From assembly GCA_039024295.1 (NCBI GenBank), contig JBCDIQ010000192.1, positions 1 through 10,805 on the forward strand: a stretch of 10,805 nucleotides of DNA, given 5' to 3'. Positions 1 through 6,256 of this stretch are shown one piece after another. A model generated the notes under the pieces. The model made no database searches. It saw only the letters and a program-made list of their open reading frames with translations, and was not told the origin of the DNA. Each line of letters begins with the position of its first letter. Within the stretch, counting starts at the first letter, position 1. The translations under genes were made by a program, and so were the position numbers. This DNA is from JBCDIQ01 sp039024295. Its GTDB lineage: Bacteria > Bacteroidota > Bacteroidia > J057.

Positions 1-4
1 CACC

Positions 5-12
5 TAATTTAG
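5..12 (+). promoter_or_regulatory. Possible -7 box ahead of the DUF4199 gene
   Basis: TAATTTAG differs from the Bacteroidota -7 consensus TAnnTTTG at one base. It lies 21 to 30 bp before the candidate starts at 34 and 43. The -33 region would fall outside the window, so it cannot be judged. A purine-rich stretch AGGGCAGGA (11-19) follows. Confidence 0.25.
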
Positions 13-33
13 GGCAGGATTTATGAAAAAAGT

Positions 34-537
34 GTGCACGACATGTTGAAACTCGCGATGAAATTTGGGTTGTACGCCGCAGGCCTGTTTGCTGTATATA
101 AACTGGTAGATTTCTTAATCGGTTTCCAAACTGAATACGTGTCTATCGGGGTGATGAGTGCGATTTCTATTTTCATTGTACCTACCCTTTTTACGTATCA
201 GGGCATGAAAGTAAGCCAGCAGCGGTTTGGCCCGCTTACATATGTCCAGTTGCTCGGACAAGGACTGGCCATCACTGTTGCTGCAGGTATCATTTCCGGA
301 GCTTACACCTACCTTCATTTTATCTGGATCAATCCAGGGTTTGCCAATTATGTGGTGGAATACCTCGGCACCCAAGGCCCGGAATTAAACCTGACCCAAG
401 AAGAAATCCGTCTCCTGCAAGTTCGCGAGCGGGAGAACTACGAAGCCTCCGGACAAGCCATCCGTGTATTGGCTGGGCATGGATTTACAGGGGGCCTGAT
501 GAGTTTGGTGGGTGCATTGATATTGCGGAGAAGATAG
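34..537 (+). CDS. DUF4199-family integral membrane protein
   Basis: A 167-residue protein of unknown function. About four hydrophobic segments are visible, near residues 11-30, 37-57, 70-95 and 148-165. A polar, charged stretch (residues 110-145, with TQEEIRLLQVRERENYEASG) separates the third and fourth, and a short RRR tail ends the protein. This layout, three helices, a polar loop and a last helix after a glycine-rich turn, together with the size, matches the DUF4199 family common in Bacteroidota. No enzymatic motif is seen and the family has no established role. The start is uncertain. GTG at 34, ATG at 43 and ATG at 58 are all in frame and all keep the first helix. ATG at 23 is out of frame and reaches a stop at 47-49. 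No terminator is obvious downstream; a weak 5-bp hairpin (590-594 with 605-609) has no T tract. Confidence 0.8.
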   Translation: MHDMLKLAMKFGLYAAGLFAVYKLVDFLIGFQTEYVSIGVMSAISIFIVPTLFTYQGMKVSQQRFGPLTYVQLLGQGLAITVAAGIISGAYTYLHFIWINPGFANYVVEYLGTQGPELNLTQEEIRLLQVRERENYEASGQAIRVLAGHGFTGGLMSLVGALILRRR

Positions 538-662
538 CTGCACCAGCCAGGGAACTATGCATCTTGGTCAAATTGGAAACAATCAGGTGAACCCTTTGCT
601 TACCGGGTTACGCACAAAATGAGGTTAAAAGGCTCAATTCCTTCACATTTCCCCCTTTTTGC

Positions 663-670
663 TACCTTTG
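663..670 (+). promoter_or_regulatory. Predicted promoter -7 element of pheT
   Basis: TACCTTTG is an exact match to the Bacteroidota TAnnTTTG -7 box. It lies 24 bp before the pheT ATG at 695, which would leave a leader of about 17-20 nt. No clear TTG/TTTG -33 element is seen at the expected 17-23 bp spacing. The rest of the 538-694 gap shows no gene. Confidence 0.55.
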
Positions 671-694
671 TGCTGCTTAAGCAATAACGGATAC

Positions 695-3094
695 ATGAAG
701 CTTTCTTATAATTGGTTGTCTACCTACATTGATCTGGATGAAAGTCCAGAGGAACTGTCACATATCCTCACCATGCTAGGCCTTGAAACTGAGGGCCGTC
801 CAGAAAAAATTGGAGGGGTCCCAGGCAATTTTGAAGGGGTAGTGGTGGGTCGTGTACACAGCGTTATCCAGCACCCAAATGCTGACCGATTACGCCTGTG
901 CCAGGTAGATGTAGGCCAGGAAGAAATGCTTTCCATTGTATGTGGAGCACCCAATGTGGCGGAAGGTCAGAAAGTACCGGTTGCTACCGTTGGCACAAAA
1001 TTATATCCTATCGATTCAGATCAGCCGTTTGCCATCAAAAAGCAAAAGGTCCGCGGGGAAGTTTCTCTGGGCATGATCTGCGCAGAAGATGAACTGGGAA
1101 TAGGCCATAGCCATGATGGCATCATGGTGCTGGCTGAGGATATCGAGCCGGGAACCCCCTTTCGTGATGTGGTAGAATTGGAAGAAGACTACATGATTGA
1201 GGTGGACCTTACCCCCAACCGAATTGATGCCGCTTCCCACTATGGAACCGCTCGTGACCTGGCCGCCTACCTGGAGCGTCCGCTGCGGCTGCCAGAAATT
1301 ACGCTAACTGCCGAAGGCAATGGCAAGGAAAATCCAATACCCGTTACCTTATCTGATCCTGAGCGTTGCCCCAGGTATACTTCTATTTACATTGAAGGAA
1401 TAACCGTTGGAGAAAGCCCCGACTGGTTGAAGAATCGCCTGACCACCATTGGACTGCGTCCAAGGAACAATGTCGTAGACATCACCAACTACGTTCTGCA
1501 TGAACTGGGACATCCGCTCCATGCTTTTGACGCAGGTGAGCTTCGCAAGGGCGAGGTGGTGGTCCGCACCCTGGAACATGATCAGGAATTCACCACCCTG
1601 GATGATGAAACCCGAAAGCTCAAAGCTGGAGCAGATTTGATGATCTGTGATGGAGAGGGACCCCAGTGTATTGCTGGGATCATGGGAGGTTTGAACAGCA
1701 GCGTTAACGAAAACACCAAAAATATATTCCTGGAATCTGCCTACTTCGAGCCGGGTACCGTTCGTAAAACGGCGAAACGCCTGGGCGTAAGCAGTGACTC
1801 TTCCTACCGATTCGAACGAGGGGCGGATCCGCACATGACCGAGACAGCTGCCTTAAGGGCGGCAGACCTGATCGTTCAGCTCTGTGGCGGTTCAGCATCA
1901 AAGATGGCAGATATCAAGCTAAAGGATTTTCCCAACTTTCAGGTCGACCTGTCCGTGAAGCGGACGGTAGCTATGGCAGGCATCGATTTGAGCAAAGAAA
2001 CCATCACAGATTTGCTGAATCGACTCCAGATTGAAGTGGAAGAAGACGGTGATGGAGACACCCTTCATTTACAGGTGCCTCCCTTCCGGGTGGATGTCCA
2101 ACGTCCCCAGGATGTAATGGAAGAAATACTCAGGCTGTACAACTATGACCATGTAGAGGTTAAGCCGACCCTGGAACTCTCCCTTAACTACCGGCCACAG
2201 CGCGATAGCGAGATGCTTCGCCAGCGGTATGCTGACTACCTGAGTGGTAGCGGTTTTTATGAAGTGTTGACCAATTCTTTGGTGAACAAAAACCTGGGAG
2301 ATGATCATGCGGTGCCCATTGTGAACCCCTTGAGCGAAGAGTTGGCGATCATGCGTCAGTCCATGATGCCCAGCCTCCTGGAAGTGGTTCAGTACAACCA
2401 AAATCGCCAGATGGAAGACATGGCGCTCTATGAGTTTGGTCGGGTATATCAAAAAGATGAAAAGGGGTACCATGAGCAGCACATCCTGGCCATGGTAATT
2501 ACGGGCGCACGTTTGCCCATGCATTGGCGCGGCAAAACGGGCCCGGCGGACCTGTTCACCTTAACAAAAGAGGTAGAGCGGATGCAGGCATGGTTTGGCT
2601 TCGAGGGGAAATTAGTGCTTTACGAGCATGAAAACCTGGATTATGGACTCCAACTACAATACAACAAACACAGCTTGGTTCGTTATGGCAAGGTAAGCTC
2701 TGACTTGCATGAAACTTATGACCTTCGCCAGGAAGTATTTTACCTGGAGGTAGATTGGGAACGCCTTACGGCCATCTATTATGGCAGTGATGTGAAGTAT
2801 CAGCCCATTCCTGTATTCCCAGCAAGCCGAAGAGACATCAGTATGCTGATTGATCGCCAGGTGAGCTTCCAGGAGATTACCGACCTGATCAAACGAGCAA
2901 ACCCCAAATTGATCCGCAGCATAGACCTGCATGATATCTACCAAGGCAAGAACATTGAGGCCGATAAAAAAAGTTATCTGGTATCAGTTGAATTCCGGGA
3001 TGATAAAAAGACCCTGGAGGACAAGTCAATTGATAAAACCATGGAGCGGGTGTACGGTCAGTTGAAGAAAAATCTTGGAGCTGTGATTAGGTAG
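695..3094 (+). CDS. pheT: Phenylalanyl-tRNA synthetase, beta subunit
   Basis: The beta chain of the cytoplasmic alpha2-beta2 PheRS, which charges tRNA-Phe; the alpha chain carries the catalytic site. It has 799 residues, the normal bacterial length. Visible domains in order: the N-terminal MKLSYNWLSTYIDL start; the EMAP-type tRNA-binding fold at about 45-155 (HPNADRLRLC at 60-69); the B3/B4 editing region at about 225-395 (GLRPRNNVVDITNYV at 253-267, HPLHAFD at 273-279, SSYRFERGAD at 369-378); the B5 domain at about 415-485; the catalytic-like core at about 500-690; and the C-terminal anticodon-binding FDX-ACB domain at about 706-799 (FPASRRDIS at 708-716, EFRDD at 766-770). The reading frame stays open back to TTG at 659, but ATG 695 is chosen because the family begins at MK-S-NWL and because the promoter box at 663-670 would overlap a longer form. 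pheS is not adjacent in this window, as is usual in Bacteroidota, where pheT often stands alone. The last two codons and the stop (3089-3094) already read as the first unit of the downstream heptamer repeat. Confidence 0.98.
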   Translation: MKLSYNWLSTYIDLDESPEELSHILTMLGLETEGRPEKIGGVPGNFEGVVVGRVHSVIQHPNADRLRLCQVDVGQEEMLSIVCGAPNVAEGQKVPVATVGTKLYPIDSDQPFAIKKQKVRGEVSLGMICAEDELGIGHSHDGIMVLAEDIEPGTPFRDVVELEEDYMIEVDLTPNRIDAASHYGTARDLAAYLERPLRLPEITLTAEGNGKENPIPVTLSDPERCPRYTSIYIEGITVGESPDWLKNRLTTIGLRPRNNVVDITNYVLHELGHPLHAFDAGELRKGEVVVRTLEHDQEFTTLDDETRKLKAGADLMICDGEGPQCIAGIMGGLNSSVNENTKNIFLESAYFEPGTVRKTAKRLGVSSDSSYRFERGADPHMTETAALRAADLIVQLCGGSASKMADIKLKDFPNFQVDLSVKRTVAMAGIDLSKETITDLLNRLQIEVEEDGDGDTLHLQVPPFRVDVQRPQDVMEEILRLYNYDHVEVKPTLELSLNYRPQRDSEMLRQRYADYLSGSGFYEVLTNSLVNKNLGDDHAVPIVNPLSEELAIMRQSMMPSLLEVVQYNQNRQMEDMALYEFGRVYQKDEKGYHEQHILAMVITGARLPMHWRGKTGPADLFTLTKEVERMQAWFGFEGKLVLYEHENLDYGLQLQYNKHSLVRYGKVSSDLHETYDLRQEVFYLEVDWERLTAIYYGSDVKYQPIPVFPASRRDISMLIDRQVSFQEITDLIKRANPKLIRSIDLHDIYQGKNIEADKKSYLVSVEFRDDKKTLEDKSIDKTMERVYGQLKKNLGAVIR

Positions 3095-3200
3095 TGGAAG
3101 ATAGGTCTTAGGTGTTGGGCATTAGGTTTTAGGTAGGCAGTTATCGGTTTTCAGTTAGAAAAAAGGTAACTTTTTAACACTGTAAACCGAAAACTGATAA
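3087..3200 (+). repeat. Heptamer-phased intergenic repeat, copy 1
   Basis: From the end of pheT the sequence can be tiled in 7-base steps. AGGTNNN-type units begin at 3089, 3103, 3110, 3124 and 3131, with diverged units between them (GGGCATT at 3117). The register then continues into CGGT/CAGT-type units (3138, 3145, 3152). An imperfect inverted copy of 3141-3156 occurs at 3185-3200 (14 of 16 bases complementary). The core 3110-3127 matches the complement of 9094-9111 at 17 of 18 bases, so this is a dispersed family with at least two copies in the window. It fills most of the 118-bp pheT-batB gap. No coding potential is seen. Confidence 0.7.
3141..3200. terminator. Nested hairpin, possible terminator of pheT
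   Basis: Outer arms 3141-3156 and 3185-3200 pair with one G-T wobble and one mismatch on the plus strand. Inside the 28-nt loop is a perfect small hairpin: AAAAAG (3160-3165), a GTAA tetraloop of GNRA type, and CTTTTT (3170-3175). The A-rich stem with its T run could act as a weak bidirectional terminator. No T tract follows the outer stem, so termination is a guess. Confidence 0.35.
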
Positions 3201-3212
3201 TTTCTCCTCGTT

Positions 3213-4214
3213 TTGGACTTTGTTTTTCCCACGCATATCTGGTGGGGCTTGGCATTGCCGCTATTTGCTGGATTGCTGGCCCTGATGTATCACCGAAGTC
3301 GTTCGGTGGTGGGAACATGGTTTGTCTCCTCAGAATACCGCTACCATTGGCCAATTTTCAAGGTGATTTTCAGGGGGCTGGGCGTTGTGCTGGTCTTTCT
3401 TGCCTTGCTGGGGCCCTACTTTAGCAAGCGGGAAACCCAAATAGAACTGGCGGGGCGAGAGGTAATGTTAATCCTGGATGTATCTGCCAGCATGCTCACA
3501 GAGGACCTGAAGCCCAACCGCCTTCAAAAAGCCAAACGAGAGTTGGATCGCCTGATTGACAATTTGCCGGGAGATAAAATCGGTTTGATCGTTTATGCTG
3601 GCCAGGGCTATTTGCAATGTCCTATGACGAGGGACCACCAAGCCGTGAAGATGTTCCTGGAGCTTGCCAGTCCTGGACAGTTTGAACAAACGGGTACCCG
3701 CCTGAGGCCTGCCCTGAGCCTGGCGTATGCGCACATGTTTCAGGACAGTATTCGAACAGAACAATCAGGTAACCGGGCAATTGTAATTTTGAGCGATGGG
3801 GAAGACTATGGCGAAACCTATACGTCTCTTGCCGAGCGATTCAACCAGGCTGAAGTGCCTATCTTTCTTGCAGGCGTTGGCACTTACCAAGGTGGCCGGG
3901 TTCCCCACTTGGTAAACAACCGCCCAAGAGGGTTTAAAACGCTGGCAGATGGTAGCTTGGTTATATCCAAACTTCAGGATGAGGGGATGAAGAAACTGGC
4001 CGAGCTTTCAGGTACCGAATACCTGAGTCTGGATGCCAGTTATAAAACGATGGATGGACTCATTGAGCAACTGGAATTGCTCTCTGCGTCTCCGGTAGAA
4101 GAAATACAGCAACAAATTGCACAGAATTTGTACCAGCCTATTCTCCTGGCAGGTATTCTGTTTCTCTTCATCAGCATGTTTATTTTACCGGTAACCCTTG
4201 CCCATGATAAGTAG
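3213..4214 (+). CDS. batB: BatB-like VWA-domain membrane protein
   Basis: A 333-residue inner-membrane protein of the Bacteroidota Bat (aerotolerance) family. The name comes from genetics in Bacteroides; the molecular role is unsettled, and MoxR-associated chaperone-like function is often proposed. Hydrophobic segments lie near residues 8-26 and 50-67, followed by a von Willebrand A domain at about 83-290 and a C-terminal helix at about 307-327. The metal-binding MIDAS motif is intact: DVSAS at 89-93, a TGT at 160-162, and SDGED at 194-198. The VWA wording (DKIGLIVYAGQGYLQCPMT, residues 121-139) and the position just before a TPR gene favour BatB over BatA. The start is TTG at 3213: an in-frame TAA sits at 3198-3200 with no other start codon after it, and the next ATG would delete the first helix. 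There is no clear ribosome-binding site. The 3' end overlaps the next gene by 11 bp. Confidence 0.88.
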   Translation: MDFVFPTHIWWGLALPLFAGLLALMYHRSRSVVGTWFVSSEYRYHWPIFKVIFRGLGVVLVFLALLGPYFSKRETQIELAGREVMLILDVSASMLTEDLKPNRLQKAKRELDRLIDNLPGDKIGLIVYAGQGYLQCPMTRDHQAVKMFLELASPGQFEQTGTRLRPALSLAYAHMFQDSIRTEQSGNRAIVILSDGEDYGETYTSLAERFNQAEVPIFLAGVGTYQGGRVPHLVNNRPRGFKTLADGSLVISKLQDEGMKKLAELSGTEYLSLDASYKTMDGLIEQLELLSASPVEEIQQQIAQNLYQPILLAGILFLFISMFILPVTLAHDK

Positions 4215-5031
4215 GTGGCTCATATGGCTTGCAGGCCTTCCTCTGATTTTGTGGGGAGGGAATTACCTTCAGGAAGCTCAGGCCGCCTTTGAAGCGGGTA
4301 ACTTTGAGGAAAGTCTTTCCATTTATGCGGAGGCCGAACAAGCCTACCCCCGCCAAGCCCAGAGGATCCGTTTCAATATGGCAATTTGCCAGGAAACTCT
4401 CGACTCAATTCCGCAAGCCCTACTCCTGTACCGCCAGGTAGCCACCAGTGACGATTCGGTCCTGGCTGCGCGGGCGTATAATAAAATTGGGTATTGGATG
4501 GCCAATACCGGTCAGGCACCGGAAGCGCTGGAAGCTTTTAAGCAAGCCTTACTGACCGATCCGGGCAACGACTCTGCGGCCTACAACTATGAACTCCTGT
4601 TGGCTTTACTCGCAGAACAAACTGCTACAAATTCCCTTGACAGCATTCCAGCAGAAGAACCTCCCACAGAATCAGATTCACCGCAAACTCCTGAGTCATC
4701 AGACGACACCCCTGACCAAGCATCAGACGAAGAGGACAGTTCCTCTCCTGATGAGTCCTCCGATGATTCGGCAGGAGCCGACCCTGAAGCAGAGATGGGA
4801 AATGGTGCTCCCCCCAATCCACAACAATCTACAAACCCCCAACAAAGAACCCAGTACAGCTTCACCCCACCCAACCGGGATGCTGCCGGCTCTTCTTCCC
4901 AGGACACTGTTTCGATCTCTGAAGCCAGACGTATCCTTCAGGGGATGCAAGACCAGGAAATGCGATTCCTTCAGCAGCTTCGTAGGCGAACCATTGGTGC
5001 CCCCTCAAAAGAAGGAGTGCCTGACTGGTGA
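4204..5031 (+). CDS. batC: BatC-like TPR protein with acidic linker
   Basis: A 275-residue protein that probably works next to BatB in the envelope. It opens with a hydrophobic N-terminus (residues 4-18), a signal peptide or membrane anchor. About three tetratricopeptide repeats follow, near 19-52, 53-86 and 90-123 (for example EAFKQALLTDPGN at 110-122). Residues 141-210 form a low-complexity Ser/Asp/Glu/Pro-rich linker, probably disordered. The C-terminal block 237-275 contains SISEARRILQGMQDQEMR and ends PDW; BatC-type proteins commonly end with a similar helix and a DW terminus. This supports the family call, but the symbol is less certain than for batB. ATG 4204 is preferred over TTG 4198; either way the start lies inside batB, so the pair is probably translationally coupled. 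Other-frame ORFs over the linker are composition artefacts. Confidence 0.8.
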   Translation: MISRWLIWLAGLPLILWGGNYLQEAQAAFEAGNFEESLSIYAEAEQAYPRQAQRIRFNMAICQETLDSIPQALLLYRQVATSDDSVLAARAYNKIGYWMANTGQAPEALEAFKQALLTDPGNDSAAYNYELLLALLAEQTATNSLDSIPAEEPPTESDSPQTPESSDDTPDQASDEEDSSSPDESSDDSAGADPEAEMGNGAPPNPQQSTNPQQRTQYSFTPPNRDAAGSSSQDTVSISEARRILQGMQDQEMRFLQQLRRRTIGAPSKEGVPDW

Positions 5032-5052
5032 TTTTATGCCGATTCCAAGAAG

Positions 5053-5068
5053 GTAAGAATATCCTTAC
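5053..5068. other. 16-bp imperfect palindrome before the lipoprotein gene
   Basis: GTAAGAATATCCTTAC pairs at 7 of 8 positions in each half. It lies between the batC-like stop (5031) and the lipoprotein start (5081). It could be an operator or a weak hairpin; with no T tract, a terminator is unlikely. Its length is compatible with chance. Confidence 0.25.
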
Positions 5069-5080
5069 AGGCAATCCCTA

Positions 5081-5596
5081 ATGATGAGATCACTAATTAT
5101 CCTAATTCTTGCAGTTCTGGTGTCAGGTTGTTTCTCTGAAGGTACTGGCGAAAAAGACAGCCAGCTTCAGCAGCCGGATATGGAATTGTACCCCCAATTT
5201 GGCTACAAACCTTCCGGAAAAATCGTTTACCAGCTCTACCACGAATACGGTTTTACAGATGTGGTTTGCCACCTGATCACCATTTTGGTTCCAGATTCTG
5301 TTGAGCAACTAGCGCATGATTTGCCCATTGATAGCGGTGTAATGGCCCAAGTTCCCGAGATTTATACTGAAAAATTTGTTGAGGGATATCCTATTCAGTT
5401 CTTCAATGAATTCAGCATGAACGCTGACATCTCAAATAAGGTGAAACGATTTCACGACACCACTTTCAATATTAACATTTCACATGTCAATGGAACCTAT
5501 ACCATAAGAAGAATTGGCAAGACTCACATGCTAAAATTAATTGATGAAGATTCCGGGCTAGCGTACGTTGAGCTGAAATATAGCAGCGGGAAGTAA
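5081..5596 (+). CDS. Small predicted lipoprotein, function unknown
   Basis: I do not recognise this 171-residue protein. Its N-terminus is a clear lipoprotein signal: MMRS, a hydrophobic stretch (5-14), then the lipobox LVSGC with the lipidated cysteine at residue 17. The residues after it (FSEGTGEKDS) are polar. The mature part is soluble, mixed alpha/beta in appearance, with one further cysteine (residue 63) and no motif I can place. Two adjacent in-frame ATGs (5081 and 5084) could both start it. It lies 49 bp after the batC-like gene on the same strand and may be read with it. That is where batD often sits in complete Bat clusters, but nothing in the sequence resembles BatD, which is much longer and multi-domain. 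The A/T-richer tail (5400-5596) differs a little in codon choice from its neighbours. It converges on the minus-strand gene ending at 5650. Confidence 0.75.
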   Translation: MMRSLIILILAVLVSGCFSEGTGEKDSQLQQPDMELYPQFGYKPSGKIVYQLYHEYGFTDVVCHLITILVPDSVEQLAHDLPIDSGVMAQVPEIYTEKFVEGYPIQFFNEFSMNADISNKVKRFHDTTFNINISHVNGTYTIRRIGKTHMLKLIDEDSGLAYVELKYSSGK

Positions 5597-5634
5597 GCTT
5601 ACGAAGTATGACAGGTTATCACCCTGCTTTCAGG
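5593..5634. other. Short palindromes between convergent genes
   Basis: GTAAGCTTAC (5593-5602) is a perfect 10-bp palindrome over the lipoprotein stop codon. CCTG-CTTT-CAGG (5623-5634) is a 4-bp hairpin in the 53-bp convergent gap. Neither has a T tract, so I cannot call a terminator; they are the only structures seen in this gap. Confidence 0.2.
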
Positions 5635-5649
5635 TAGCTACAGCATTTC

Positions 5650-6165
5650 TTATCCGAATTGTGCCAATTTAATTTGTTGGGCGAATGTCAATAACCGCTC
5701 GTCTACTTCCTTTGGTATCCCGACCTTTCCCACCCAAGTATGAATATCTCCCAGGTAGTCCATCCCCAGGTAATTTGCACTTGCACGAAAGGGCATAAAG
5801 AACCCTTCCGTTTCTTCTGGCCCGGAACTACACACCAGAGCAGCCATCTTTTTCCCACGTAACTGCCGTCCCAAATCCTTTTCGATCGTCAGACCATCCG
5901 TGATGCGGTCAAAAAAGTTTTTCATGATCCCACTCATGCTGTACCAGTACTCAGGAGTAGCAAAAATCCAGGTATCATAAGCTAATAACCGCTGAAATAG
6001 CGGCAGGAAGTCATCCGATTGGTTCAAGTGCTCATAATCATAAGCAGAAATATCGTATTCCTTGAGGGGAATTTCTTCTCCTCCAAGGTGTTTTTGAAGC
6101 TCCAGTACCACCTTATGGGTATTCCCTTCAAGCCGGGAGCTTCCCTGAATGATGATCAGACTCAT
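5650..6165 (-). CDS. NADPH-dependent FMN reductase-family flavoprotein
   Basis: A 171-residue cytoplasmic protein with a flavodoxin-like fold. These enzymes bind FMN and pass electrons from NAD(P)H to FMN, quinones, azo or chromate compounds; the substrate here cannot be read from sequence. The N-terminal strand LIIIQGSSRLEGNT (3-16) supplies the phosphate-binding loop for the flavin (GSSR at 8-11, GNT at 14-16). The second flavin-contact segment is ATPEYWYSMSGIMKNFFDR (69-87), the family signature that contacts the isoalloxazine ring. KKMAALVCSSG (105-115) is the later core strand and loop. Length is typical. The start ATG (minus strand, 6163-6165) fits the family. It follows the DUF547 gene on the same strand after 91 bp, but a terminator-like hairpin in between suggests separate transcription. 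A near-consensus -7 box lies at 6176-6183. Confidence 0.88.
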   Translation of the reverse strand: MSLIIIQGSSRLEGNTHKVVLELQKHLGGEEIPLKEYDISAYDYEHLNQSDDFLPLFQRLLAYDTWIFATPEYWYSMSGIMKNFFDRITDGLTIEKDLGRQLRGKKMAALVCSSGPEETEGFFMPFRASANYLGMDYLGDIHTWVGKVGIPKEVDERLLTFAQQIKLAQFG

Positions 6166-6175
6166 ACGAACGAAA

Positions 6176-6183
6176 TAAACCTA
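6176..6183 (-). promoter_or_regulatory. Possible -7 box of the FMN reductase gene
   Basis: On the minus strand the sequence is TAGGTTTA, one mismatch from TAnnTTTG, ending 10 bp before the ATG. That would give a very short leader. It directly follows the terminator T run. No -33 element is evident. Confidence 0.25.
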
Positions 6184-6214
6184 AAAAGTAAACCAGGCTT
6201 TATCCTTTGGTTTA
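6183..6214 (-). terminator. Rho-independent terminator after the DUF547 gene
   Basis: Read on the minus strand, TAAACCA (6214-6208) pairs with TGGTTTA (6195-6189) across a 12-nt loop, and CTTTTT follows at once (6188-6183). The stem begins 42 nt after the DUF547 stop. A competing stem uses CCAGGC/GCCTGG (complementary arms 6222-6227 and 6193-6198) and shares three bases with the first. Confidence 0.55.
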
Positions 6215-6256
6215 AAAGACCGCCTGGCAATTATCAAAAGACGGAAGGCCTGGGTT

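Noticed and set aside
590..609. AACCC/GGGTT hairpin as terminator of the DUF4199 gene
   Set aside because: Only 5 bp with a 10-nt loop and no T tract after it.
659..694. N-terminal extension of pheT from TTG 659
   Set aside because: The family starts at MKLSYNWL, and the extension overlaps the exact -7 promoter box.
1349..1834. 161-codon open frame on the minus strand within pheT
   Set aside because: It lies wholly antisense to a conserved, full-length pheT, has no recognisable motif or signal, and is best explained by codon bias of the real gene.
2069..2524. 151-codon open frame on the minus strand within pheT
   Set aside because: Same reason: antisense to the conserved PheRS core, with no independent start context or family resemblance.
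3087..3200. CRISPR-like array
   Set aside because: Units are 7 bases and contiguous, without unique spacers; this is a simple phased repeat, not a repeat-spacer array.
4587..4907. 106-codon minus-strand frame rich in Ser, Gly and Glu
   Set aside because: A mirror of the biased linker composition; no start signal or conserved feature.
4589..5056. 155-codon plus-strand frame over the 3' half of the batC-like gene
   Set aside because: It covers the low-complexity acidic linker in another frame. The real frame has TPRs and a family-typical C-terminus, while this one is rich in Pro/Thr/Gln without structure.
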